A stretch of 64,000 nucleotides of DNA, taken from the NCBI GenBank assembly GCA_030407085.1, contig CM059582.1, forward strand, positions 88,650,001 to 88,714,000. The letters run 5' to 3'. The position numbers and the translations under genes are program-made. Shown in pieces: positions 32,345 to 41,269 of the stretch. Within the stretch, counting starts at the first letter, position 1, and every line of letters begins with the position of its first letter. This DNA comes from Trichopria drosophilae. Its lineage: Eukaryota; Arthropoda; Insecta; Hymenoptera; Diapriidae. The notes beneath the pieces are model-generated. The model had not been told where the DNA came from and did no database searches. It worked only from the letters and a program-made list of their open reading frames with translations.

Positions 32345-32965
32345 ATGGTGTTATTGCGCCTCTTTGAACTAGACCAAATGAGGAATAACCTTCATTCCTA
32401 TAATTGGGTCTCCCAACTAAAGCTCCTTCTGTGCTCACCAAAGTATGCCGATTTGTGGTCCAATCTGTCCCCTGGCTTTTGGGAAGCATATATAGTTAAA
32501 GCCTGTCACGACTTTGCGCACCAACAGCGTGTAAATGACTTGCAGCGTTACTCATCCTCGAACTCGCCCCTGTTCCCTCTTCTTAGAGCGTTCACTGATG
32601 GCTTCGACAATTTATATCCAAGCCGTTGCCCCATAGCGTATGCTCGAGTGAGGATGCAATTAAGAACTGCTACGGTGCATCTGCGATTTTTCGTTCTCGA
32701 CCAAGCTATTTTTAAGTTTGACCCAACTGCGAATTGCCCGCTCTGTAACGCGGATGAAAATGATACCCTCTATCATTTTTTAGGTAATTGTCCGCATGCT
32801 GAACCGTGTCGGGAACGTCTACGCAGAAGTGCGAGATTGGGTGAGTGCTCCGCGTCGAACCCACTGCTCATTTTGCTGGCGGCCGAACACCTTGATGCAG
32901 CGAAGATTCTCTATTATTTCGCGAAAAGCTGTTTCCGTAGAAGGTCTTATTTGTTAAACCCGTAA
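32345..32965 (+). pseudogene. LINE ORF2 C-terminal domain with zinc-binding motif (206 codons)
   Basis: This frame continues ORF2 after the stop at 32302. It contains a helical region and then CPLCNADENDTLYHFLGNC, a Cys-x2-Cys...His...Cys pattern shared with the C-terminus of the intact LINE ORF2 at 9603 (CRICGRGEENLEHMLKEC). This type of C-terminal motif helps LINE proteins bind RNA or target DNA. It ends with a natural stop at 32963-32965, about 255 bases before the CATA tail. Confidence 0.7.
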
Positions 32966-33401
32966 GAGCGTGTCTTCTTTATCCTTTTTTCTTTTTAATG
33001 TACCGGCGTTTACCTTTGTGCGACTAACTAGTAATGTACATTGTTTATAAGCGGCATTGGCTCTGCGTTCGCGCTTCTTTTTATTATAATTTTTATTGTA
33101 TCTTTATTGTAATTATAGCGTCATAGATTGTAATCCGGGAACAAAACCTCTTTCCCAATAGAATTTTTGTATTCTGATTTAAGGAAAATAAACATATACA
33201 TACATATACATACATACATACAATTGAATGTAAATGACATAACAAGTGTAAGTAAGAACATTCGTAATTCTCCTATTCTCGATAACGATGGTATTTGTTG
33301 AAGTCTAAAATTACCGCAAATTCATTTAGTTGATTTTAATGGATCTTATGACAAGTGGACACAATTTAGTGATACCTTTCAAGCACTCATTCATAAGAAT
33401 A

Positions 33402-33661
33402 CACAGAGAGAAAAGAAATAGTTAACGGAACCTTTTTGTAATAGTAAAACGCGTAAATAAGAAAAGTTGTTGTATTAACTATTTCCATTGTAAACGGTAC
33501 AATAAAATTGTTCCATTTACTATTTTTCGATGGTTAAATGGTTCGTACATAACCTCAAATATTGACTCTAACCTTACATATAGTTAATTCTACTACTTAA
33601 GAGGTTAAAATCGATTTTACTATTTTTTCGTGGTTCCATTAACAATTTTTTTCTCTCTGTG
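33402..33661. mobile_element. 260-bp MITE with TA duplication, Tc1/mariner-like
   Basis: Ends are CACAGAGAGAAAAGAAATAG and, inverted, CACAGAGAGAAAAAAATTG, with similarity continuing through TTAACGGAACC / TTAATGGAACC. TA precedes (33400-33401) and follows (33662-33663). It splits a BEL gag codon and excision would restore the gag frame locally. Its ends resemble those of the 5-kb element at 15915. Confidence 0.85.
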
Positions 33662-33663
33662 TA

Positions 33664-34123
33664 CTTCTTTGAGTAATGTCCAAAAATTCTTTTATTTGCA
33701 AGGCTCATTAAAAGGCGAAGCGGCATAAATAATTAATTCGTTAACACTATCTGACGCTAATTACGAAATTGCGTGGCTACTTTTAACAGAGAGGTATGAA
33801 AACAAAAAGCTATAATAGAGGCCCACATAAAGGGAATTTTTGATTTATCGACATTGTCAAAGGAGTCGAATATTTCTTTGCGAACTTTGTTAGATACATT
33901 TTTTAAACATTATCGTTCGCTTGAAAATTTAGGAGAAGGGGTTAATCAGTGGGATCGATTAATTATTTACATATTGACTGCAAAATTAGACGTGGTTTCT
34001 AAGAAAGAATGGGAGATAGAAATTAAAGATAATATATCACCAACAGTAGATGTCCTTTCCAAATTTATCACGCGTCGTGCTCGATTGCTAGAAGCTATTG
34101 AGATTAAATACAAATTCAAATAA
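33664..34123 (+). pseudogene. gag: BEL/Pao gag, central part
   Basis: BEL gag resumes after the LINE at 33236 (LPQIHLVDFNGSYDKWTQF near 33310) and after the MITE at 33664 (FLYLQGSLKGEA-like reading near 33690, then a TAA at about 33727). An open 89-codon stretch at 33854-34123 holds NQWDRLIIYILTAKLD and SKKEWEIEI, which parallel WDTVILYLVSSKLD and TRREWE in the minus-strand element. The stop and small frame changes make it non-functional. Confidence 0.75.
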
Positions 34124-34412
34124 TGTAAATAAGCGACCCGTTAGTTCTAAGGTATTCACTCATATTACAACGAACAAAATATCTTGCCCGTCCTGCAAGG
34201 GGCCGCATTTCATTTATACGTGCAAAAAGTTCATCGCATTACCGATTAATGATAGATTGTCCGAAGTCAAACGATTGAACCTGTGTAATAACTGTTTAAG
34301 ATCGGGGCATATTCAACAAGAATGCAATTCACAGGGTTGTAAAAAATGTCAAAAAAGGTATAATTCATTATTGCATTTAAATTATTATAATGCAGCAAAT
34401 GATAATTTATAA
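34098..34412 (+). pseudogene. gag: BEL/Pao gag C-terminus with zinc knuckles (104 codons)
   Basis: This frame overlaps the preceding one. It shows a CPSCKGPHFIYTC motif near residue 30 and a second pair, LCNNCLRSGHIQQEC then CKKCQKRYNSLLH, near 65-92. The order equals that in the minus-strand BEL element. Such Cys/His clusters bind the genomic RNA. The shift between this frame and 33854-34123 implies a small indel near 34100. Protease follows about 150 bases downstream. Confidence 0.8.
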
Positions 34413-34549
34413 AATGCTCAAAACACGAATTCAGGTATGAATGTCAACGCTCAATCGTTTGAAATTCCGTCCAACCAAAATAAACACAAGAACAATATGG
34501 TAATAAATTCGTATACATACATGATGTCCGGTTCATTTGTTTGTTGTCA

Positions 34550-35657
34550 GCAGCCCTAGTTCTCGTCAAAGATGTTGATGGTAGACAAATTAAATGCCGT
34601 GTATTATTAGATAACGGTTCGCAATCAAATTTCATTACAGAGGAAATGTAAGACAAACTTAATTTGCCTACATCAAAAATAAACATTCCGGTTATGGGTT
34701 TAAATCATGCATTGGTAAACATTACCGATCGAGTTAATGTGACAATAAGATCATTGGACGAATATTTTGATATTAAATTGTCTTGCTTAATGATAGAACG
34801 CATTACGGAAAATACACCTCAGCATTCTATTAATGTAGCTGCAATGAATATCCCACGCGAATTGCTACTGGCAGATCCTCACTTTTATCGACCGGGTAAG
34901 ATAGACATGCTTCTCGGCGCTGGTGTATTTTATGACTTGCTACGTACAGAACGAATTGCGCTTGGTGAAAATATGCCTGTAATGTTAGACACAAAGCATG
35001 GGTGGATTATCGCGGGAGTATTAAATCTTAGTTCGCCGAAATCATCGGTCGCTTCGAAAGTGTGTTTTGCAGTTACTAATTGCGATTTGCAGAATGCAAT
35101 TGCCAAATTCTGGCAAATCCAAGACAATTATGATGCAAAGATTCATTATACCGCCGAAGAAGTAGAGTACGAAGATCATTTTTGCGAAAGTTTTCGACGC
35201 GATGAATTCAGTCGCTTTGTAGTCAAATTACCGATAAAGGAGAATATTGACAAATTAGGTAATTCGCGAGAAATTGCAATTCGACGTTTTTATTCTCTGG
35301 AACGAAAATTGGAAAGGAACGTGATGCTTAAACGCGAATATTGCGATTTTATAAGAGAATATGAAGAATTGGGTCATATGTCAAAAATTAACTCTCATGA
35401 GAACGCAGAGACAAATAGTTTAATTTGTTATTTGCCACATCATTACGGTGAAAAAAAAGATAGTTTGACAACTCGGTTGAGAGTCGTTTTTGACGCTTCT
35501 GCTAAAAGTAACAATTGTATGTCCTTGAACGATGCTTTAAAGGTCGGACCTTCGATTCAAAATAATTTATTTGATATAGTCGTTCGTTTTCGAAAACATG
35601 CCGTGGTTATAATGGGCGATGTTTCGGAAATGTATCGCCAAATTAAATTAGATCAGT
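34550..35657 (+). pseudogene. pol: BEL/Pao pol: protease and first half of reverse transcriptase
   Basis: The protease site reads LLDNGSQSNFITEE near 34605, with Asn where the active site normally has Ser, Thr or Ala; a TAA at 34649-34651 follows in frame. The open part from 34664 carries the pol linker (ADPHFYRPGKIDMLLGAG), the RT start TTRLRVVFDASAKS near 35480, SLNDALKVGP, and the first catalytic aspartate box GDVSEMYRQIKLDQ at 35617-35657. It is cut at 35657/35658 by the LTR of the retrovirus-like element; the last residues of the open frame to 35674 are LTR sequence. RT continues at 47026. Confidence 0.85.
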
Positions 35658-36650
35658 TGTTACTTTCCGCGTAAAATTACTTTTTATTAAATTAACATCA
35701 TCATTCCCACGGAATATAATGCTACATTCCGCGTACATATCATATAAAATTTTAAGATTATCTTTCCCACAGAATATAATTTTCTACATTCGGCATAATT
35801 TATAACAATATGCATCGTTCAAACTTCCACTAAACGTTTTACAGCGTGCGCGTTATCGGAGGAGTTCTTGAAACTCCTCGGATTACGCGCTCGAAAGATG
35901 CATAGTGCGCTGGGAACTCTTTACTTCCCAGGCCGTGGACTGCCGAAATGCAGGAGTCAGCAAATCGCATGACTTCCTGAGTTGCGTCCTCACACCCTGG
36001 TACGAGGTGACGTGTGACCGACGCACTATGACTCGAAGTTCACTCTTTCCGCGTTCGCATGGCAATCGCCTTGGTAGGTGCTCCCGCGCATTTTTAAGTA
36101 CGTTTAACCGTGAAAAGTGGGCGCGCGATATCGGAACTTTTCGTGTTGTTTGACTGCTGCCCGGTAAAATAAGAACTTTTCCGGTAGGATAAGAATTGGG
36201 TTCAGTGAAGTGTAACTGTGCAATAGTTGACGGATTATACTAATCAGGTATTTTCAAAGTAATTATTACTACCCTTCCTTCTCTCTCGTATCCAATCTTT
36301 TTGACTTGTTATTTGCTACATATAATTCAAATCATAACTTTACTCGCCATCCGGAGGGGAAACCCTCTACTATCCAATACAAGGATCGGTGGCCTCTAAT
36401 TTATTAATTTATCTGTAAGCCAAATATAATTAAAGATAAAATTGAATTCTCAACGCACTTGTCATTACTCCCAAAATAACCAAAATAACTTATATCGATC
36501 AGGCAACCCGTACGGGGGCTAGCGAAGAGCGAGCCTTTATTTATTTATTTATTTATTCATTGATCCATATATGTTTCCAGGACAACATTAATAATCGGTT
36601 TGGTTGTTAATGCCGTTAAAACAACCTGGTGTCAGAAGTGATAAAGATAC
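35658..36650 (+). repeat. 5' LTR of the retrovirus-like element
   Basis: It begins TGTTACTTTCCGCG. Near its centre is a perfect hairpin, GAGGAGTTCTTGAAACTCCTC (35861-35881), and near the end a (TTTA)n run at 36537-36556. Similarity to the 3' LTR continues eight bases past 36650 through CAGTTGCG, so the right border is uncertain. Confidence 0.85.
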
Positions 36651-36675
36651 CAGTTGCGAACGTAACAGGTAAAAT

Positions 36676-36693
36676 TGGTGTCAGAAGTGGGAT
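36676..36693 (+). promoter_or_regulatory. Primer binding site, tRNA-Leu type
   Basis: TGGTGTCAGAAGTGGGAT is the exact complement of the 3' end of a metazoan tRNA-Leu plus CCA (remembered sequence ...ATCCCACTTCTGACACCA). A partial second copy, TGGTGTCAGAAGTGAT, lies 49 bases upstream at 36627-36642, inside the region shared by both LTRs. Confidence 0.8.
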
Positions 36694-37485
36694 AATCTTT
36701 TTCGCGCATTGGTCGATATAAGTCATAACCAATTAATTTTTCCTCTTTCCTTTATTTTTCTTTTACACTACTCGAGAGAGCAGGAGGAAGAAGTTCTAAT
36801 TTATTCATATCAGTGTTCAACAGTTCTATAAAGTGGTAAAATTAATTAATTTTTATTTAAAATTTAGAATTTTCATTAAAATTTAAATTAAAATTTTTAT
36901 TTCTAAGATATTGAAATTACAATTTTACTGATATTATCATATATGATGTTGTATTGAATTAAAATGATTAGAATGTTGTGTCGAAATTAAAAGATCAATC
37001 AGAATTTGGAGAGAAAAGTGCGATCTTGATTTGAAATTTAAATTTGAAATTGGAAATGTGTATTGACATCGAATTTAAGTTGAGATTTAATCTTTAATCA
37101 CCTCGAGCCTTTGAAATGGTCAATTGAATAATTTTTAAATTAAGAAACCGATAAAAGACCGCATTTAGGAATATGATGAAATTATATTAAATTTTATAAA
37201 ATTTGTATTTGTTGAAGTACAGGTAGCGACCGAATCTCTTTCGAAATTTTTCAGAATATTTTAATTCCTATTTCTCTAGAATTTCATGTGTATATGAACA
37301 TCCGTGAATGTATATCTATTGTCACGCGAAAAAGAAATTTGGGAATTTACTGGCCAAAGAATTCCAATCTATAATTGGATTAAATTCTTTATTACCATTA
37401 TTTGCTATTATTAGGTAAAATGACCTATAAGATAGGTCGGAAATCATAAATTAAACAAGCTAACAAATTATATAGTTGGTCAAAA

Positions 37486-38646
37486 ATGGGCGACAAAAAT
37501 AATCAAACGATGAATGCGTCGCTGGCCTTAATGGCGTCTATGGCAGAAAATTTTGCCCTCCAAAACAGTATTAGCAGTCTACCCTATTTTGATGGTAAGA
37601 ATATCCCGTTGAAGGATTTTTTGCAAGCCGTGCGTAATGGATTGGCATTACTTCCTGAGGGGTCAGATCAGGTGTATGTAACTGCTGTTCTGAGCCGACT
37701 TCAAGGTTCAGCGCGAAACATTACTTATGGAAAAACATTCCGGACCGTAAATAGTTTAATCGACCATCTTAAACGTCGTTTCGCGCCCGGAAAAAACTAT
37801 CCTTATTACCAACATGAAATTGAAACTGCCCGAATGCGACGCAATGAAACCGTAGCGGATTTCGCGGACCGACTTAGTATTCTATTAAGTAGCGCGCGCA
37901 CCGCATTGCAAGGTGAAGTCGAGCAAGTAACCGACCCTATGATGAGACCTTTGGAGTTGTGCATTTTAGATGCGTTCGTACGTGGACTACCCGATGAAAT
38001 GGCAATTAGTGTAGACTTAAAAGAACCTAAAGATCTCGAGGGAGCCCTAAAGATCGCGCAACAAATAGAAAATAGGATGCAATCGGGTATAATACCAGAG
38101 GTTAGGGGATTAAAAATGCTGTATGCTCGTGATAGAAGTCCCGAATACACTTCGTTACCAAATTTTATAGGTATATTGCGAAGAACACCTACTACCTCGA
38201 GTTATTCGCCAACACCACCGCAGCACGATTTTCCGACACCGTATTACCCGCATTATTATCCTTTCCATCCTTACTATCCACCACCGTTTCAAATACCTCC
38301 GTTATATGCGCCTCAGTCTTATCAGACGCATAACGTACATCACAATCCGAGTAATGCATCTATGACGTCACGAATTCGACCAGTACTTCCTAACGTTAAC
38401 CAATCGGACCGATCCATGCGATCAGACTCGCCCGTGCGTAACCGTGACGGTGATTTCAGGAATAAATCACCAGCGGCGGATGAACATCGGCGTTGGCCGA
38501 ACGATTCCTTTGCGTTAAATACGCGGGAGCGAAGTGTATCACCCGCACCTGCTTCGGTTCATTTTACCGAAGTAACTCGCCATACCGTTCATCCTACCCC
38601 GACTCAGGAGAGCTGTCGCGAGAACGGAAACAGACCGGGTCTTTAA
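37486..38646 (+). CDS. gag: Retrovirus-like gag (386 codons)
   Basis: An uninterrupted frame. Residues about 30-200 hold the gypsy/errantivirus-type capsid region: LPYFDGKNIPLKDFLQAV near 33, LQGSARNITYG near 70, LKRRFAPGKNY near 92, ETVADFADRLSILL near 121 and CILDAFVRGLPDEM near 160. The C-terminal third is Pro/Tyr-rich (PTPYYPHYYPFHPYYPPP near 257) and then Ser/Arg-rich. No zinc knuckle is visible, as in errantiviruses. The protein would form the particle shell. It overlaps a pol-side frame (38493-38768) shifted by -1, so pol is probably reached by ribosomal frameshifting. I saw no canonical slippery heptamer in gag phase; TTTAAAC at 38642 is in the other phase. Confidence 0.88.
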   Translation: MGDKNNQTMNASLALMASMAENFALQNSISSLPYFDGKNIPLKDFLQAVRNGLALLPEGSDQVYVTAVLSRLQGSARNITYGKTFRTVNSLIDHLKRRFAPGKNYPYYQHEIETARMRRNETVADFADRLSILLSSARTALQGEVEQVTDPMMRPLELCILDAFVRGLPDEMAISVDLKEPKDLEGALKIAQQIENRMQSGIIPEVRGLKMLYARDRSPEYTSLPNFIGILRRTPTTSSYSPTPPQHDFPTPYYPHYYPFHPYYPPPFQIPPLYAPQSYQTHNVHHNPSNASMTSRIRPVLPNVNQSDRSMRSDSPVRNRDGDFRNKSPAADEHRRWPNDSFALNTRERSVSPAPASVHFTEVTRHTVHPTPTQESCRENGNRPGL

Positions 38647-38768
38647 ACTCATCGCCGGCTCGTCGTTACAGCGCGGCTGCGAGTCAGGACACCCAGCGTG
38701 AGACCAGGAAACCGGCTGTAAAATTTTCAGATTCAACGGAGAATCTGAGTCGCCTGTCATTGAATTGA
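38493..38768 (+). pseudogene. pol: Gag-pol overlap reading, N-terminal end of pol
   Basis: This -1 frame overlaps the last 50 codons of gag and runs on for 40 codons beyond the gag stop as a Ser/Arg/Lys-rich linker (SLNSSPARRYSAAASQ...KPAVKFSD), where a protease leader is expected. It stops at TGA 38766-38768, just as the protease frame opens in the third phase. An indel near 38755-38765 would explain the phase change. I treat it as the broken start of pol, with moderate support from position alone. Confidence 0.45.
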
Positions 38769-39805
38769 GGTGCCCTGAAATAAGACTCGATGATAATAAG
38801 GCGAAATTTTTAATTGATACTGGTGCTGATATCAACATTGTAAAGGTCGGAATTTTACATAGAGATCTAGAAATAGATCCAGACAACGCAATAGAAATAT
38901 CGGGAATTTCACCTCATAAGATTGAAACAAAGGGCACCGTGATACTAACACTTTTTGGAAGACCCTTTCCCGTTCATGCTGTGTCGTCTAGGTTTCCGAT
39001 GGAATATGATGGTATCCTAGGTAAAGATTTCCTTAAACAAGAACAAGTGGATATATCATTTGCCCTTAGAACCCTAGTAACGGCCAGTGACCCTATTAGA
39101 CCTATTCGGTTCATAGATTCAGTGGCAGGCTCCAAACACAAAAATTCCTTTCGCAAATCACCCATTAAGGCAAGTATATACCACCTCCGGGCAAGGATGC
39201 GCGAACCAATAGGGATTGCTGTTAGTAACCCAGAGATTAAAGAGGGTTACCTACCCCAGCTAAAAACGCCTGATGGAATACTTATTGGCGAAGGCGTGGT
39301 CTCCAATGATAACGGTATTTGCCACATATTGGCAATAAACACAACAAACGAAGACGTTGACATCGAAATCGAGCCACAAGAACTAATTCCATTTAATTGG
39401 CACTACTTTCAGGAAGAGGCTCAGCAATTGGATTATGAATCTTCCGAGGAAGATTGCGCAACGGATGATCGCCATCAAGAGCTGGTCAATCTCCTTCGGT
39501 TAGACCATCTGAATGATGAAGAGAAACAACATGTAATTGATATCCTCCGAGAGTTTCCTAACCAATTCCATCTTCCCGGAGACAACTTACCCTGTACATC
39601 AGTAACATCTCATGACATCCCTACTACCGATGACGTTCCCGTTACTACCAAGCAGTACAGATTACCGCCCATCCACCGCGAAGAAATTCAACGGCAAATG
39701 CGGAAAAAATTGGAAAATCACGTTATTAAACCATCAGTGTCTCCATACAATTCACCTCTTTGGATTGTCCCAAAAAAACCCGATTCAAAAGGGAACCCAC
39801 GATGA
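38765..39805 (+). CDS. pol: Retrovirus-like pol: aspartic protease and start of reverse transcriptase (346 codons, ends at in-frame TGA)
   Basis: The retropepsin active site LIDTGADINIV is at residues about 17-27, and the flap and second conserved block (DGILGKDFL) near 82. After a ~150-residue spacer, the RT begins with LPPIHREEIQRQMRKKLEN near 300 and SPYNSPLWIVPKKPDSKGN near 326, a strongly conserved Ty3/gypsy block. The protease would cleave Gag-Pol in the particle. The frame has no ATG of its own at the start; it must be entered from the gag side. It ends at TGA 39803-39805 in the middle of an RT block, and the same frame continues at once on the other side, so this is a single-codon lesion. 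Confidence 0.85.
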   Translation: MRCPEIRLDDNKAKFLIDTGADINIVKVGILHRDLEIDPDNAIEISGISPHKIETKGTVILTLFGRPFPVHAVSSRFPMEYDGILGKDFLKQEQVDISFALRTLVTASDPIRPIRFIDSVAGSKHKNSFRKSPIKASIYHLRARMREPIGIAVSNPEIKEGYLPQLKTPDGILIGEGVVSNDNGICHILAINTTNEDVDIEIEPQELIPFNWHYFQEEAQQLDYESSEEDCATDDRHQELVNLLRLDHLNDEEKQHVIDILREFPNQFHLPGDNLPCTSVTSHDIPTTDDVPVTTKQYRLPPIHREEIQRQMRKKLENHVIKPSVSPYNSPLWIVPKKPDSKGNPR

Positions 39806-41269
39806 AGAATAGTTATTGACTTCCGGAAATTAAACGCGAAAACAGTTGGAGATGGATACCCGTTACCGAATACATCAGATATCCTTGATTACCTCGGACA
39901 AGCCCGGTATTTCACTGTTTTCGATTTAGCAAATGGGTTTCAGCAAATACCAGTTAATGACAAGGATAGTCAAAAAACTGCTTTCTCAACGCCTGGCGGT
40001 CACTACGAGTTCGTTCGAATGCCGGAGGGTTTAAATAACGCCCCTGCGACATTTCAACGACTCATGGATCAGATACTCATGGGATTGCAGGGTACCGAAC
40101 TGTTCGTATTTTTGGACGATATAGTTGTGTTCGCAAGAAATTTGGAAGAGCACGGTAAAAGGATGCGACGGTTACTCGGGAAACTAGCGCAGACAAACTT
40201 AGTGCTCCAGCCGGATAAGTGCGAATTCCTCAAGAAGGAGGTAACATACTTGGGGCATATAATAACTCGTGACGGACTCAAGCCGGATCCAAGGAAAATA
40301 AAAGCGGTCGAACATTATGCGCGACCTAAGACAGTTAGAAATATCAGAGAGTTCCTAGGATTGGTCGGCTACTATCGCCGATTTATAAAGGACTTTTCAA
40401 TGAAAGCCAAACCACTCACACTGTTACTAAAGAAGGGACAGCCATTTGTATGGACTGCAGAGCAGGAGAATAGTTTCGTAGAACTAAGGAGAGCCTTATG
40501 CCAATACCCAATTCTACGTTACCCTGACTTTACTAAACCTTTCACAGTAACGACTGATGCATCAAATACTGCGATAGGCGCGATCCTGAGCCAAAGGATA
40601 GGCGACGACGATTTACCGGTTGCTTACCTCTCCCGATCATTATCAAAATCAGAATGTAACTATGCAACCACAGAAAAGGAATGCTTGGCTGCACTGTATG
40701 CGATGATTCAATTCAGGCCGTATTTGTATGGGAATAAGTTCACCCTCGTGGGTTACCACGAACCACTAAAATGGGTAAATTCCAAAGGAGATATCGGTCA
40801 ACGATTGATCTGTTGGAAATTGAAATTATTGAACTATAAATATGACTTTGAGTTTAAATCCGGAAAAAGAAATACGAATGCGGATGCCCTATCTCGAAAC
40901 CCGGTGGGTAGCTCGAACTCTAGCTCGGAAGATCTGGATGATACGGAAGAATTTAAGGTTTTACCAATAAAACGCCCAAAAATCGTACCAAGGGCAACGA
41001 GGTCATCTGAATTACGTGCACAGGTACCGCAAACGTCCTCACCTGTTACTGCTCACGTGTCCAAACCCAGAGGAAGACCGGTAGGAAGCAAAAATAAGCC
41101 AAGTGTTCCGCTAGTGGTTACCCCACAAGATATAAGTGCGATCGCGACGAGAACTCGCGCACAAACTCAATCAGTACAACCTGCAGCGACGCAGACGTCT
41201 CGACCACAACCATCCGAATCGTCATCGACTGATGAGTTAGATGACATGGATGATACTCCTATCCAGTAA
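39806..41269 (+). CDS. pol: Retrovirus-like pol: reverse transcriptase, RNase H and start of a spacer
   Basis: This frame is in phase with the protease frame. From the first codons it shows IDFRKLN, TVFDLANGFQQIPV near 39925 (first catalytic Asp), MPEGLNNAPATFQRLMD at 40019 and the catalytic FLDDIVVFA near 40112. The RT connection (LGLVGYYRRFIKDFS) is near 40360. RNase H starts at TTDASNTAIGAILSQR (40551), with ATTEKECLA near 40668. In the third conserved block the sequence reads GYHEPLKW (40750) where the family normally has an Asp before the His, so a catalytic acidic residue appears lost. NADALSRNP ends the domain near 40890. The rest is a Ser/Pro/Thr-rich spacer with an AT-hook-like motif. 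It stops at TAA 41267-41269. Confidence 0.85.
   Translation, partial: RIVIDFRKLNAKTVGDGYPLPNTSDILDYLGQARYFTVFDLANGFQQIPVNDKDSQKTAFSTPGGHYEFVRMPEGLNNAPATFQRLMDQILMGLQGTELFVFLDDIVVFARNLEEHGKRMRRLLGKLAQTNLVLQPDKCEFLKKEVTYLGHIITRDGLKPDPRKIKAVEHYARPKTVRNIREFLGLVGYYRRFIKDFSMKAKPLTLLLKKGQPFVWTAEQENSFVELRRALCQYPILRYPDFTKPFTVTTDASNTAIGAILSQRIGDDDLPVAYLSRSLSKSECNYATTEKECLAALYAMIQFRPYLYGNKFTLVGYHEPLKWVNSKGDIGQRLICWKLKLLNYKYDFEFKSGKRNTNADALSRNPVGSSNSSSEDLDDTEEFKVLPIKRPKIVPRATRSSELRAQVPQTSSPVTAHVSKPRGRPVGSKNKPSVPLVVTPQDISAIATRTRAQTQSVQPAATQTSRPQPSESSSTDELDDMDDTPIQ

Larger units (their letters stand above)
29238..33221 (+). mobile_element. Nested LINE, 5'-truncated and internally deleted
   Basis: It is flanked by the 14-bp duplication AATTGAATGTAAAT (29224-29237 and 33222-33235), so integration by target-primed reverse transcription is well supported. 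It ends in a CATA-repeat tail (about 33190-33221). The 5' end of ORF1 is missing, and ORF2 has lost part of its RT and is split by a stop. Confidence 0.85.

Noticed and set aside
35883..36153. Opposing frames inside the 5' LTR (also 46254-46628)
   Set aside because: Both LTRs carry them, on both strands, with no domain; they reflect the GC-rich U3/R region.
38642..38648. TTTAAAC as the gag-pol slippery site
   Set aside because: It lies at the gag stop but in the phase of the pol-side frame, and the frame it would lead into stops within about 20 codons.
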